A stretch of DNA of 64,000 nucleotides from Flavobacterium ammoniigenes (GTDB lineage: Bacteria; Bacteroidota; Bacteroidia; Flavobacteriales; Flavobacteriaceae): positions 868,001 through 932,000 of the forward strand of contig NZ_AP025184.1 in NCBI RefSeq assembly GCF_020886055.1, in the 5' to 3' direction. The position numbers and the translations under genes were made by a program. Below the pieces are notes generated by a model. It was not told where the DNA came from. It worked only from the letters and a program-made list of their open reading frames with translations, and ran no database searches. Shown one piece after another: positions 1 through 7,051 of the stretch (positions are counted from its first letter, which is position 1; each line of letters starts with the position of its first letter).

Positions 1-834
1 AATATTATTGCGGTAGCCTCTGGTAAAGGGGGTGTAGGTAAATCTACTACTACAGCTAATTTAGCTGTGTCTTTAGCAAGAATGGGTTTTTCAGTTGGAG
101 TTTTAGATGCCGATATTTATGGACCTTCTATGCCGATCATGTTTGATGTAGAAAACGAGAAACCGATTTCTATTGAAGTCGATGGCAAATCTAAAATGAA
201 ACCTATCGAGAGTTACGAAATAAAAATTTTGTCAATAGGATTTTTCACTTCACCAAGCCAAGCAGTTATTTGGCGCGGGCCAATGGCCGCCAAAGCATTG
301 AACCAAATGATTTTTGATGCCGATTGGGGCGAACTGGATTTTTTATTAATTGATTTACCTCCAGGAACCGGCGATATTCATCTTTCAATTATGCAATCTT
401 TGCCTATTACAGGAGCAGTTGTGGTAAGTACACCTCAAGCGGTAGCTTTGGCCGATGCCAAAAAAGGAGTAGCGATGTTCTTATCCGAAGCGATTAACGT
501 ACCTGTTTTAGGAATTATAGAAAACATGGCTTACTTTACTCCTGAGGAATTACCAAATAATAAATACTATATTTTTGGACAAGAAGGTGCTAAAAACTTA
601 GCGACTGATTTGAATGTGCCTTTCCTAGGCGAAGTGCCAATCGTTCAATCTATTCGCGAAGCGGGAGATTACGGTCGACCAGCTGCCATGCAAGAAGGTT
701 CGGTTATTGAATCAGTTTTCCAAGAAATTACTCGTAATGTAGTACAACAAACGGTGGCTAGAAATGAAAGTTTACCAGCAACAGAAGCCATAAAAATTAC
801 TACTATGGCTGGTTGTTCAGCAGTTAAAAAATAA
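1..834 (+). CDS. mrp: Mrp/NBP35-family iron-sulfur carrier ATPase (5' end cut by window)
   Basis: P-loop ATPase of the Mrp/ApbC/NBP35 family, which binds and hands on Fe-S clusters in the cytoplasm. The reading frame is open from base 1, so the gene starts outside the window and the usual N-terminal DUF59/MIP18 domain is missing here. The deviant Walker A motif GKGGVGKST lies at bases 28-54, followed by the DLPPGTGD motif and the switch-like STPQAVALADA. In many family members a CxxC follows the ENM.YF motif; here ENMAYFTPEELPNNK has no cysteine, and the only late Cys is near the C-terminus (MAGCSAV). The next two genes, 11 and 48 bp downstream, are a NifU-type scaffold and a ferredoxin, which supports the Fe-S role. 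Sure of family, less of exact biochemical activity. Confidence 0.93.
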   Translation, partial: NIIAVASGKGGVGKSTTTANLAVSLARMGFSVGVLDADIYGPSMPIMFDVENEKPISIEVDGKSKMKPIESYEIKILSIGFFTSPSQAVIWRGPMAAKALNQMIFDADWGELDFLLIDLPPGTGDIHLSIMQSLPITGAVVVSTPQAVALADAKKGVAMFLSEAINVPVLGIIENMAYFTPEELPNNKYYIFGQEGAKNLATDLNVPFLGEVPIVQSIREAGDYGRPAAMQEGSVIESVFQEITRNVVQQTVARNESLPATEAIKITTMAGCSAVKK

Positions 835-845
835 TTTTTAAAAAT

Positions 846-1085
846 ATGACAACAGAAGAAGTATTGGCTAATGTGCTAAAAGCCTTAGAAGAAATTAGAC
901 CGTTTTTGAATTCGGATGGTGGCGATATTTCATTAGTCGAAATTGAAGACGATAAGCATGTCAAAGTTCGTTTGGAAGGCGCATGTACAAGTTGTAGTGT
1001 CAACCAAATGACTTTAAAGGCAGGAGTTGAAACTACAATCAAAAAATACGTTCCGCAAATAGAAACCGTAGTAAACGTGCTTTAA
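846..1085 (+). CDS. NifU C-terminal-domain Fe-S scaffold protein
   Basis: 79-residue stand-alone NifU C-terminal (Nfu) domain, a cytoplasmic scaffold or carrier that holds a [4Fe-4S] or [2Fe-2S] cluster between subunits. The family signature is plain: LNSDGGDI near residue 22 and the cluster-binding CTSC at Cys47 and Cys50, inside LEGACTSCS. The length fits the Nfu domain without an extra N-terminal domain. It lies 11 bp after mrp and 48 bp before a ferredoxin gene, so the three are probably one transcript. ATG start at 846 follows an A-rich stretch; no Shine-Dalgarno is visible, as is normal in this phylum. Confidence 0.93.
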   Translation: MTTEEVLANVLKALEEIRPFLNSDGGDISLVEIEDDKHVKVRLEGACTSCSVNQMTLKAGVETTIKKYVPQIETVVNVL

Positions 1086-1133
1086 TTAACTTTACTAAAT
1101 ACACACACAACTAAACAAGAGAATAAATACAAA

Positions 1134-1451
1134 ATGGACGTTTTAATAAAGATCAAAGATAGAGAAGGAGTCGTACATGAATTACAGGCGCCCACCGATA
1201 TGGCAATGAATATCATGGAATTATGTAAAGCCTATGAGCTTCCGGTGGAAGGGACTTGTGGTGGAATGGCCATGTGTGCTTCTTGTCAATGTTATGTATT
1301 AAACGATGTGCCTTTGCCAGAAAAAGGCGATGATGAAGAGGCGATGCTGTCGGAAGCATTTTATGTAAAATCCAATAGCCGTTTGGGTTGTCAAATCCCA
1401 ATCACCGAAGAATTAGAAGGATTGGAGTTGGAATTGGCTCCAGAAAATTAA
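1134..1451 (+). CDS. 2Fe-2S ferredoxin, adrenodoxin type
   Basis: Small electron carrier of 105 residues. The cysteine pattern Cys42-x5-Cys48-x2-Cys51-x34-Cys86 is that of vertebrate/bacterial (adrenodoxin-like) [2Fe-2S] ferredoxins, with the loop GTCGGMAMCASCQC around the cluster. Acidic residues are abundant (PEKGDDEEAM and an acidic C-terminus), as expected for docking to a reductase or to an Fe-S assembly partner. Position after mrp and the NifU-type gene suggests that it delivers electrons for cluster assembly or repair, as Fdx does in the ISC system; this is inference from context. A terminator hairpin follows directly. Confidence 0.92.
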   Translation: MDVLIKIKDREGVVHELQAPTDMAMNIMELCKAYELPVEGTCGGMAMCASCQCYVLNDVPLPEKGDDEEAMLSEAFYVKSNSRLGCQIPITEELEGLELELAPEN

Positions 1452-1457
1452 ATAAAC

Positions 1458-1487
1458 GCCCTGTCATTTGATGGGGCTTTTATTTTT
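1458..1487 (+). terminator. Rho-independent terminator after ferredoxin gene
   Basis: An 8-bp stem (1458-1465 with 1470-1477, including two G-T wobbles, loop of 4) is followed by a T-rich run TTTTATTTTT. It ends the mrp-nifU-ferredoxin transcript. The last bases overlap the stop codon of the convergent SGNH gene. Confidence 0.7.
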
Positions 1488-2253
1488 GAACCACTTCACT
1501 TGCTTTGGGAGCTATTCTATCTACAAATAAAGAATAAGCCTTTTCTGATGGATGAAGTCCATCGGTAGCCACTAAATCGGGTTCTGTTAATCCTAGTCTA
1601 GTGATGTCGGTGATGTTTATGAAAGTAACGCCATTGGTTTCACAATAATTTTTGGCAAATGCATTATAACGATCAATTTCTGTTGAAGTTTTGGAGGGAT
1701 TTCCAAATTGTTGGCCAAATGAAGAATATGCATAATCAGGAATAGAAACAACAATAACATTGTTTTTATCCCCTTTGGCTAATGTGATTGCTGTTTGAAC
1801 TAATTGCGGGAACTCACTTCCATAAATACTGAATTCCTTATTTTGGAATTGATTATTCACTCCAATAAGTAAAGTCACCAATTTATAATCAGGTGTTGGT
1901 TGCTGTTCTTTAATTGCTTGGATTAAATTAGAAGTCGTCCATCCTGTTTGTGCAATGATTTTTAAATCTACCGATAAATTAGGGATAGTGGATTCAAGTT
2001 TTTTCTTTAATTGTTCGGGAAAACGACAGGTAACACAAACACTTTGTCCAATGGTATAACTATCTCCGAGGGCAATGTAAGAAACTTTCTTACTTACAGG
2101 TTGAGGCAGAGGTTGAGGAGCAACTACTGGTTTAATTTCGGCTATGGAAACAAAATTTGTGTTTTCGCTAGAACATTGGTTAAAAAAAAACACTACAACC
2201 ATCAAAACGAATAGGTGTAGTGCAGTCTTTATATGTATTGAAAAGTTGGCCAT
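1480..2253 (-). CDS. SGNH/GDSL hydrolase, probable lipoprotein
   Basis: Esterase/lipase-fold hydrolase of the SGNH superfamily, probably exported. From the ATG at 2253 it has 257 residues: a hydrophobic N-terminal segment ending at Cys27 (FFFNQC, a poor but possible lipobox), then block I GDS at residues 63-65 with the nucleophile Ser65, block III GVNN at 131-134, and block V DGLH with the Asp231/His234 pair. A TTG five codons further upstream (2268) would overlap the preceding gene by 8 bp; the ATG leaves a 7-bp gap and is preferred. Probably co-transcribed with the DUF3050 gene. Substrate unknown. Confidence 0.82.
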   Translation of the reverse strand: MANFSIHIKTALHLFVLMVVVFFFNQCSSENTNFVSIAEIKPVVAPQPLPQPVSKKVSYIALGDSYTIGQSVCVTCRFPEQLKKKLESTIPNLSVDLKIIAQTGWTTSNLIQAIKEQQPTPDYKLVTLLIGVNNQFQNKEFSIYGSEFPQLVQTAITLAKGDKNNVIVVSIPDYAYSSFGQQFGNPSKTSTEIDRYNAFAKNYCETNGVTFINITDITRLGLTEPDLVATDGLHPSEKAYSLFVDRIAPKASEVVQK

Positions 2254-2260
2254 TACTTGT

Positions 2261-3043
2261 TTAGGCAATTTCCATTGTCAAACTCAGTTGTTCTTCAATT
2301 GCATCCCAAAGGCCAATGCGTTTTTCCAATGCGGCTATTGAAATTTGCTCTACTTCACTCCATTTTTTGGTGTCGTTTCCACATAATTCGGTAATCATTC
2401 CCATAGCCATTGGACCGTGTTCATCGGCATCTAATTCAATATGTCGTTCGAAATAGTAGATTAGTTTTTTCAAGTCGGTTTCAGGGAAATTGGCTTGAAA
2501 ATTTTTCAAAATGGCGGTAAACATACTCGGAATCAAATCTTCTCTTCCAAAGGTAAATGCGGCTGCAATTTCGTGTGCTTTTCCTTCTTCAATTACTCTA
2601 AAAGTAAAATCTAAAAAGGCTTTGATATTCGGATGTAAATCACTGGTTTTAATGGCAACAAAAATATTGTTAAGCGAACTTAAATTGGCTAAAAAAGCTT
2701 CAATTTCATTGGTATTAGCGCCACAATCTTGCATAGCCTCAAGGTACATTTCAAAATGACTTTGGCGACGGCCGTCTAAAGTCAAATCGCTTTCTTCAGC
2801 TACAACAATTTCATTAATTAAATAACGCGTTTGTGTATTGGCTGTTGGAAACCAAGGCGTAGTGGTGCAAGTTAATTTAGACTGCAATGCTTTCAATAAA
2901 GACATAAAATCCCAAACCGCATAGACATGACTTTCTAAAAAACGGTGTAAGTCTTCAATGGTTTGAACTTTATTGTATAAAGGGTGTTGTAATAAGGCCT
3001 CTTTTTGAGTTTGAATACTATTGTTGATTGTATCGATAGTCAT
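2261..3043 (-). CDS. DUF3050 protein, heme-oxygenase-like fold
   Basis: 260 residues of the DUF3050 family, all-helical and soluble, with no signal peptide. I recognise the opening HPLY...L..F..SHVYAVWDFMSLLK and the segment VVAEESD...GRRQSHFEMY, and later YYFERHIELDADEHGPMA. The spaced Glu, His and Asp residues (EES, SHFE, FERHIELD, DEH) resemble the metal ligands of heme-oxygenase-like diiron oxidases, so a metal-dependent redox role is plausible, but this is inference. The SGNH lipoprotein gene follows 7 bp later. No pathway can be assigned from context. Confidence 0.8.
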   Translation of the reverse strand: MTIDTINNSIQTQKEALLQHPLYNKVQTIEDLHRFLESHVYAVWDFMSLLKALQSKLTCTTTPWFPTANTQTRYLINEIVVAEESDLTLDGRRQSHFEMYLEAMQDCGANTNEIEAFLANLSSLNNIFVAIKTSDLHPNIKAFLDFTFRVIEEGKAHEIAAAFTFGREDLIPSMFTAILKNFQANFPETDLKKLIYYFERHIELDADEHGPMAMGMITELCGNDTKKWSEVEQISIAALEKRIGLWDAIEEQLSLTMEIA

Positions 3044-3133
3044 TTTTTCAAATTTTTTGTAAAAATAGAAAAGCTAATAGGTTTTCTACTTATTTCATCA
3101 TCGATTTTATGAATACTTTAATAACTGTTTGCT

Positions 3134-4312
3134 TTACTTAAATGCTGCAATTCCAGTGACATCCATTCCAGTAATTAATAAATGGATATCATGGGTTCCT
3201 TCATAAGTTATCACCGACTCCAAGTTCATCATATGACGCATAATGGAATAGTCACCCGTTATTCCCATTCCGCCTAGCATTTGTCTTGCTTCACGCGCAA
3301 TATGAATGGCCATATCCACATTGTTTCTTTTGGCCATAGAAATTTGAGCCGTTGTTGCTCTACCTTCATTTTTCAAAACGCCTAATCTCCAGGTTAACAA
3401 TTGCGCTTTGGTTATTTCGGTAATCATTTCGGCTAATTTTTTTTGTTGTAATTGAGTGCCGGCAATGGGTTTGTCAAATTGAATTCGCTCTTTTGCATAA
3501 CGCAAAGCAGTGTCGTAGCAATCCATTGCAGCACCAATCGCTCCCCAAGCAATTCCATATCGAGCCGAATCCAAACAGCCTAGCGGAGCACTTAATCCAG
3601 AATGGTTAGGTAAAAGATTTTCTTTAGGAACTTTGACATTGTCAAAAATCAATTCCCCTGTAGCAGATGCACGAAGCGACCATTTATTATGAGTCTCAGG
3701 AGTAGTAAAACCGTCCATGCCACGTTCCACAATTAATCCGTGAATACGACCTTCTTCGTTTTTAGCCCAGACAATAGCAATATCAGCAAAAGGCGCATTT
3801 GAAATCCACATTTTGGCACCATTCAAAATATAATGATCTCCGTTGTCTTTGAAATGAGTGGTCATTCCTCCAGGATTGGATCCATGATCGGGTTCGGTTA
3901 ATCCAAAACAGCCCATTAATTCTCCAGTAGCGAGTTTGGGCAGGTATTTTTTTCGTTGTTCTTCGTTTCCGTATTTCCAAATCGGGTACATTACCAAAGA
4001 CGATTGTACAGACGAAGTGGAACGGATCCCTGAATCTCCGCGTTCTATTTCTTGCATTAACAACCCATACGAAATTTGATCTAGACCTGCTCCTCCGTAT
4101 TCTTCTGGAATGTAGGGGCCAAAACCACCAATCTCTCCAAGCCCTTTGATGAGTTGTTTGGGAAATTCGGCACGCTGAGCAAAATCTTCAATTATAGGTG
4201 AAACTTCCCGTTTTACCCAGGCTCTTGCCGATTCACGAACTAATTTGTGTTCTTCGGTTAATAAATCGTCAAGGTTGTAATAATCAGGAGCTTGAAAAAG
4301 GTCAGGTTTCAT
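3134..4312 (-). CDS. Acyl-CoA dehydrogenase, glutaryl-CoA dehydrogenase type
   Basis: FAD-dependent acyl-CoA dehydrogenase of 392 residues, matching the length of glutaryl-CoA dehydrogenases (lysine/tryptophan breakdown, oxidative decarboxylation of glutaryl-CoA to crotonyl-CoA). Diagnostic stretches are RGDSGIRSTSSVQSSLVM, which carries the Arg that binds the distal carboxylate, CFGLTEPDHGSNP for FAD/substrate, and ITYEGTHDIH near the C-terminus with catalytic Glu371. The ATG at 4312 is preferred: the longer frame from 4345 would run upstream through the candidate promoter box at 4333-4340. It stands alone between convergently or differently spaced neighbours. Confidence 0.88.
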   Translation of the reverse strand: MKPDLFQAPDYYNLDDLLTEEHKLVRESARAWVKREVSPIIEDFAQRAEFPKQLIKGLGEIGGFGPYIPEEYGGAGLDQISYGLLMQEIERGDSGIRSTSSVQSSLVMYPIWKYGNEEQRKKYLPKLATGELMGCFGLTEPDHGSNPGGMTTHFKDNGDHYILNGAKMWISNAPFADIAIVWAKNEEGRIHGLIVERGMDGFTTPETHNKWSLRASATGELIFDNVKVPKENLLPNHSGLSAPLGCLDSARYGIAWGAIGAAMDCYDTALRYAKERIQFDKPIAGTQLQQKKLAEMITEITKAQLLTWRLGVLKNEGRATTAQISMAKRNNVDMAIHIAREARQMLGGMGITGDYSIMRHMMNLESVITYEGTHDIHLLITGMDVTGIAAFK

Positions 4313-4332
4313 CTTTGTGTATTTAGTACTAA

Positions 4333-4340
4333 CAAATGTA
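4333..4340 (-). promoter_or_regulatory. Candidate -7 box TACATTTG for acyl-CoA dehydrogenase gene
   Basis: TACATTTG on the minus strand matches the Bacteroidota sigma-ABfr -7 element TAnnTTTG. It is 20 bp ahead of the ATG at 4312. No convincing -33 TTG at ideal spacing. Confidence 0.45.
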
Positions 4341-4389
4341 CACAAAGAAATAGAACAAAATAAAACGAAGATGTTGTGTTATCTGGATT

Positions 4390-5103
4390 TTACATTTTCA
4401 AGTAAAATTCTTTTGTCAAAGCTATGTATTCAGAGGTATAATCATGACGACCGATTTCGATAATCAACTCGTAAATAGGATAATTTTCAATCTGAATTCG
4501 GCTTAAAGCCAAAAGGCTACGCTTTATTTCAGAAGAAGGGGTGCCTTTTACACGGGTAATTTGCATTGGATACAATTCAAATTCATTGGCTATGGTCAAA
4601 AATCGTTCTTCTTCTTTAAAAGGAATGATTACTGCAAAAATTCCGTTTTCAGACAATAACAAATCAGCGGCTTCAATCAAATCTTCAAAGGGAAGTGCGT
4701 CTTGAAAACGGGCCAAATCGCGTTGGTCGTCATTAGTTTTGTAATCTTCGGCATAGAACGGCGGATTGGAAACAATTAGATCGTATTCGTCTTCGGGTTC
4801 TTCCATAAATTCATCTAAGCCAGCATGAAAACAAAATAAGCGATCGTTCCATGGAGAGTTTTCAAAATTGTTTGTCGCTTGTTCGTATGTTTTTTCGTCA
4901 ATTTCCAACGCGTCTATTTGTGCAGCATTGGAACGTTGTGCCAACATTAAAGCGATAATACCTGTTCCGGTACCAATATCTAGAATACTATAAGGTTGTT
5001 GTATGATAGGAGCCCAAGCACCCAATAGTACACCATCGGTGCCAACTTTCATTGCGCATTGATCTTGCTGAACAGAAAATTGTTTGAATTGGAATTTAGA
5101 CAA
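4390..5103 (-). CDS. trmN: tRNA1(Val) A37 N6-methyltransferase (TrmN6/YfiC)
   Basis: Class I SAM-dependent methyltransferase that makes m6A at position 37 of tRNA-Val1. Family hallmarks are the N-terminal F.FKQF.V.QD.CAMKVGTDGVLLGAW, the SAM-binding ILDIGTGTGIIALM and the catalytic SNPPFY of N6-adenine methylases. The 237-residue length is typical. The start is a TTG at 5103: the conserved FKQF region begins only a few residues in and the first ATG lies inside it at codon 18, so no later start would keep the domain whole. It follows rimM after 90 bp and may share the rpsP-rimM transcript. Confidence 0.88.
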   Translation of the reverse strand: MSKFQFKQFSVQQDQCAMKVGTDGVLLGAWAPIIQQPYSILDIGTGTGIIALMLAQRSNAAQIDALEIDEKTYEQATNNFENSPWNDRLFCFHAGLDEFMEEPEDEYDLIVSNPPFYAEDYKTNDDQRDLARFQDALPFEDLIEAADLLLSENGIFAVIIPFKEEERFLTIANEFELYPMQITRVKGTPSSEIKRSLLALSRIQIENYPIYELIIEIGRHDYTSEYIALTKEFYLKM

Positions 5104-5193
5104 CTTAGATTATTTAGACTATTAGACTTTTTGGATTCTTTCTAAAGACGCAGACGTTTCTATTAATCGAAAAGCGCAGCGAATCTAAAAGGC

Positions 5194-5718
5194 TTACAGG
5201 TACATTTCAATCAAGCCTTCTGGCAAATTCATCACAACTTTTTTGTTGTCGCGATCAATGGTTACCAAGAAATGGTCAATCATTGGAATTAGAATTTCAA
5301 CTCCGCCATGAAGCACTTCAAAAAGAGGTTGTGCGGTGGAATCGTTGATGGATTGAATGGTACCGACCACGCCAAGGCGTTGGTCTTCGACTTCAAATCC
5401 AATTACTTCGTGAAAATAAAATTTATTACCACTTAATTTCGGTAGCATACTTAAAGGAAGGTAAAGGTCATTCCCCAGTATAGCCTCGGCTTCTTCTTCT
5501 GTAGATACATCTTCAAAACGAATTCTAAGAAAGTCGTTTTTATGGAGGGAAGCGGTTTCAATAAAAAAAGGAACCAAGTGTTTGTTGCATTCAACAAACA
5601 CTGATTCCAGATTTTCGTATAACTCGGGTTCGTCTGTGTCTAAATAAGCTAAGACTTCACCCTTGAAACTAAATTTTTTAGCGATTTTACCTAAATAGAA
5701 ACAATCTTCTTTACGCAT
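5194..5718 (-). CDS. rimM: Ribosome maturation factor RimM
   Basis: 174-residue factor that binds ribosomal protein uS19 and helps maturation of the 30S head. The N-terminal beta-barrel starts with YLGKIAKKFSFKGEV, the family's G.I...G..GEV pattern, and the C-terminal PRC-barrel region includes FYFHEVIGFEV, STAQPLFEV and a run ending LPEGLIEMYL, all typical. It begins 15 bp after rpsP, the usual rpsP-rimM pairing. Unlike many bacteria there is no trmD/rplS following; a different tRNA methyltransferase gene comes next. Confidence 0.95.
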   Translation of the reverse strand: MRKEDCFYLGKIAKKFSFKGEVLAYLDTDEPELYENLESVFVECNKHLVPFFIETASLHKNDFLRIRFEDVSTEEEAEAILGNDLYLPLSMLPKLSGNKFYFHEVIGFEVEDQRLGVVGTIQSINDSTAQPLFEVLHGGVEILIPMIDHFLVTIDRDNKKVVMNLPEGLIEMYL

Positions 5719-5733
5719 TGTCGCTTAGAGAAT

Positions 5734-6393
5734 TTATGCTTCAGTTGTTTCGTTATTTTCTTCAGCAGCAGGAGCCTCTTCAGCAGGAGCTTCAACAACT
5801 TCTTCAGCAACAGCCTCAACAGCTACTTCTTCAGTAGGAGTTTCTTCTACTACTTCTTCAGATGCAGCTTCAACAGCTACTTCTTCTTCAGCAACAACTT
5901 CTTCTTCAACAGCAGGAGTTGCAGCAGCAATAGCATCAGCTTCAGCTTGAGCCGCTGCAGCTAAACGTTTTGCATTTACTTCTTTTTCTGCTTTCAAAGC
6001 TTTAGCTTTAGCATCGGCTTGCGCTTTTGATAAACCGTCTTTTTTAGCATCTACTTTACCAGCTTTTGCTTCTAACCAAGCAGCTAATTTAGCATCAGCT
6101 TGTTCTTGAGTTAAAGCTCCTTTACGAATACCTCCATCAAGGTGGTGTTTCAATAAAGCACCTTTGTAAGAAAGAATTGCTTTTGCAGTATCTGTTGGTT
6201 GTGCACCATTGTGCAACCATTTTACAGCGCTATCTAAATTTAATTCGATAGTTGCAGGGTTAGTGTTTGGATTGTAAGTACCGATTTTCTCTAAGTATTT
6301 ACCATCTCTTTTTGAGCGAGCATCAGCTGCTACTACCCAGTAAAACGGTTTTTGTTTTTTACCGTGTCTTTGTAATCTAATTTTTACTGACAT
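5734..6393 (-). CDS. rpsP: 30S ribosomal protein bS16 with long Ala/Glu-rich tail
   Basis: The first about 80 residues are bS16 (VKIRLQRHGKKQKPFYWVV, then GTYNP and AQPTDTAKAIL), a structural protein of the 30S subunit body. The protein is 219 residues against about 80-90 in most bacteria. After the ribosomal domain comes a Lys/Ala-rich, probably helical stretch (about 85-145), then roughly 75 residues made almost only of Ala, Glu, Val and Thr in imperfect EEV/AEE repeats. Long bS16 tails are common in Bacteroidota; their role is not known to me. A TATCTTTG promoter box lies 50 bp upstream. Confidence 0.95.
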   Translation of the reverse strand: MSVKIRLQRHGKKQKPFYWVVAADARSKRDGKYLEKIGTYNPNTNPATIELNLDSAVKWLHNGAQPTDTAKAILSYKGALLKHHLDGGIRKGALTQEQADAKLAAWLEAKAGKVDAKKDGLSKAQADAKAKALKAEKEVNAKRLAAAAQAEADAIAAATPAVEEEVVAEEEVAVEAASEEVVEETPTEEVAVEAVAEEVVEAPAEEAPAAEENNETTEA

Positions 6394-6442
6394 AATCTTA
6401 TGATTAAATTTTGAGGTACTCGACCTCGGTTAATTAAGGGTG

Positions 6443-6450
6443 CAAAGATA
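6443..6450 (-). promoter_or_regulatory. Candidate -7 box TATCTTTG for rpsP-rimM
   Basis: Minus-strand TATCTTTG fits TAnnTTTG and lies 50 bp ahead of the rpsP ATG, in an AT-rich spacer. Confidence 0.55.
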
Positions 6451-6602
6451 CATTTTTTATTTAAAAATGCTAATTCGAATTGTAATTTAATAATTGAAAA
6501 TTATTTTACTGTTTTTATGCCTAATTCATTGACCTTAAGGAGTATTATCATTAAATTCATCATAAATAAGTGCAATCATAGTAGATTAGGATATATTAAG
6601 AC

Positions 6603-6610
6603 TACATTTG
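6603..6610 (+). promoter_or_regulatory. Candidate -7 box TACATTTG for RRM gene
   Basis: Plus-strand TACATTTG matches TAnnTTTG, 22 bp ahead of the ATG at 6633. A TTAGG 17 bp upstream is a weak -33 candidate. Confidence 0.5.
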
Positions 6611-6632
6611 TCCCTTAATTAAACAAGTTTAT

Positions 6633-6980
6633 ATGAACATTTTTGTGGGAAGTCTTCCATTCAGTATTGAGGAAGCAGATTTAAGAGAGTCTTTCGAGGC
6701 TTACGGAGCAGTAGATTCAGTAAAAATTATTACTGATAAATTCACTGGTAGAAGTAAAGGTTTTGGTTTTGTTGAAATGCCAAGCGACGAGGAAGCTCAA
6801 AAAGCAATTGACGAATTGAATGGTGCAACTGTTCAAGGACGTTCAATCGTAGTAAACAAATCTGAGCCGAAACCAGAAGGCGAAAGAAGAAGTTTTAACA
6901 ACAACCGTGGTGGAGATTCACGCGGAGGTTACGGAAATAACCGTGGCGGTGGAGACCGTGGAGGTAGAGGAGGATATTAA
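6633..6980 (+). CDS. RRM-type RNA-binding protein with Gly/Arg-rich tail
   Basis: 115-residue protein made of one RNA recognition motif followed by a short RGG tail. RNP2 is MNIFVGSL at the N-terminus and RNP1 is KGFGFVEM, both with the aromatic residues that stack on RNA bases. From about residue 88 the chain is mostly Gly, Arg, Asn and Ser (RGGYGNNRGGG). This layout is that of small glycine-rich RNA-binding proteins in cyanobacteria and Bacteroidota, which often respond to cold and may act as RNA chaperones; that role is inferred from the family. It has its own promoter box and a strong terminator, so it is monocistronic. Confidence 0.93.
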   Translation: MNIFVGSLPFSIEEADLRESFEAYGAVDSVKIITDKFTGRSKGFGFVEMPSDEEAQKAIDELNGATVQGRSIVVNKSEPKPEGERRSFNNNRGGDSRGGYGNNRGGGDRGGRGGY

Positions 6981-6996
6981 TATTTTTTCTTTATAT

Positions 6997-7031
6997 AAAA
7001 AAAGGTGTCAATGAAAATTGACACCTTTTTT
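6997..7031. terminator. Strong bidirectional terminator between RRM gene and leuB
   Basis: A-run, stem AAGGTGTCAAT, tetraloop GAAA, matching stem and T-run (stem arms 6997-7012 and 7017-7031). The flanking A and T runs allow it to serve both the RRM gene and the convergent leuB. Confidence 0.9.
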
Positions 7032-7051
7032 ATTTTTAATCAGTTTGTAAA

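Noticed and set aside
38-834. Possibility that the window starts with a complete gene at the GTG at 67
   Set aside because: The frame is open to base 1 and the Walker A motif lies upstream of the GTG, so the gene begins outside the window.
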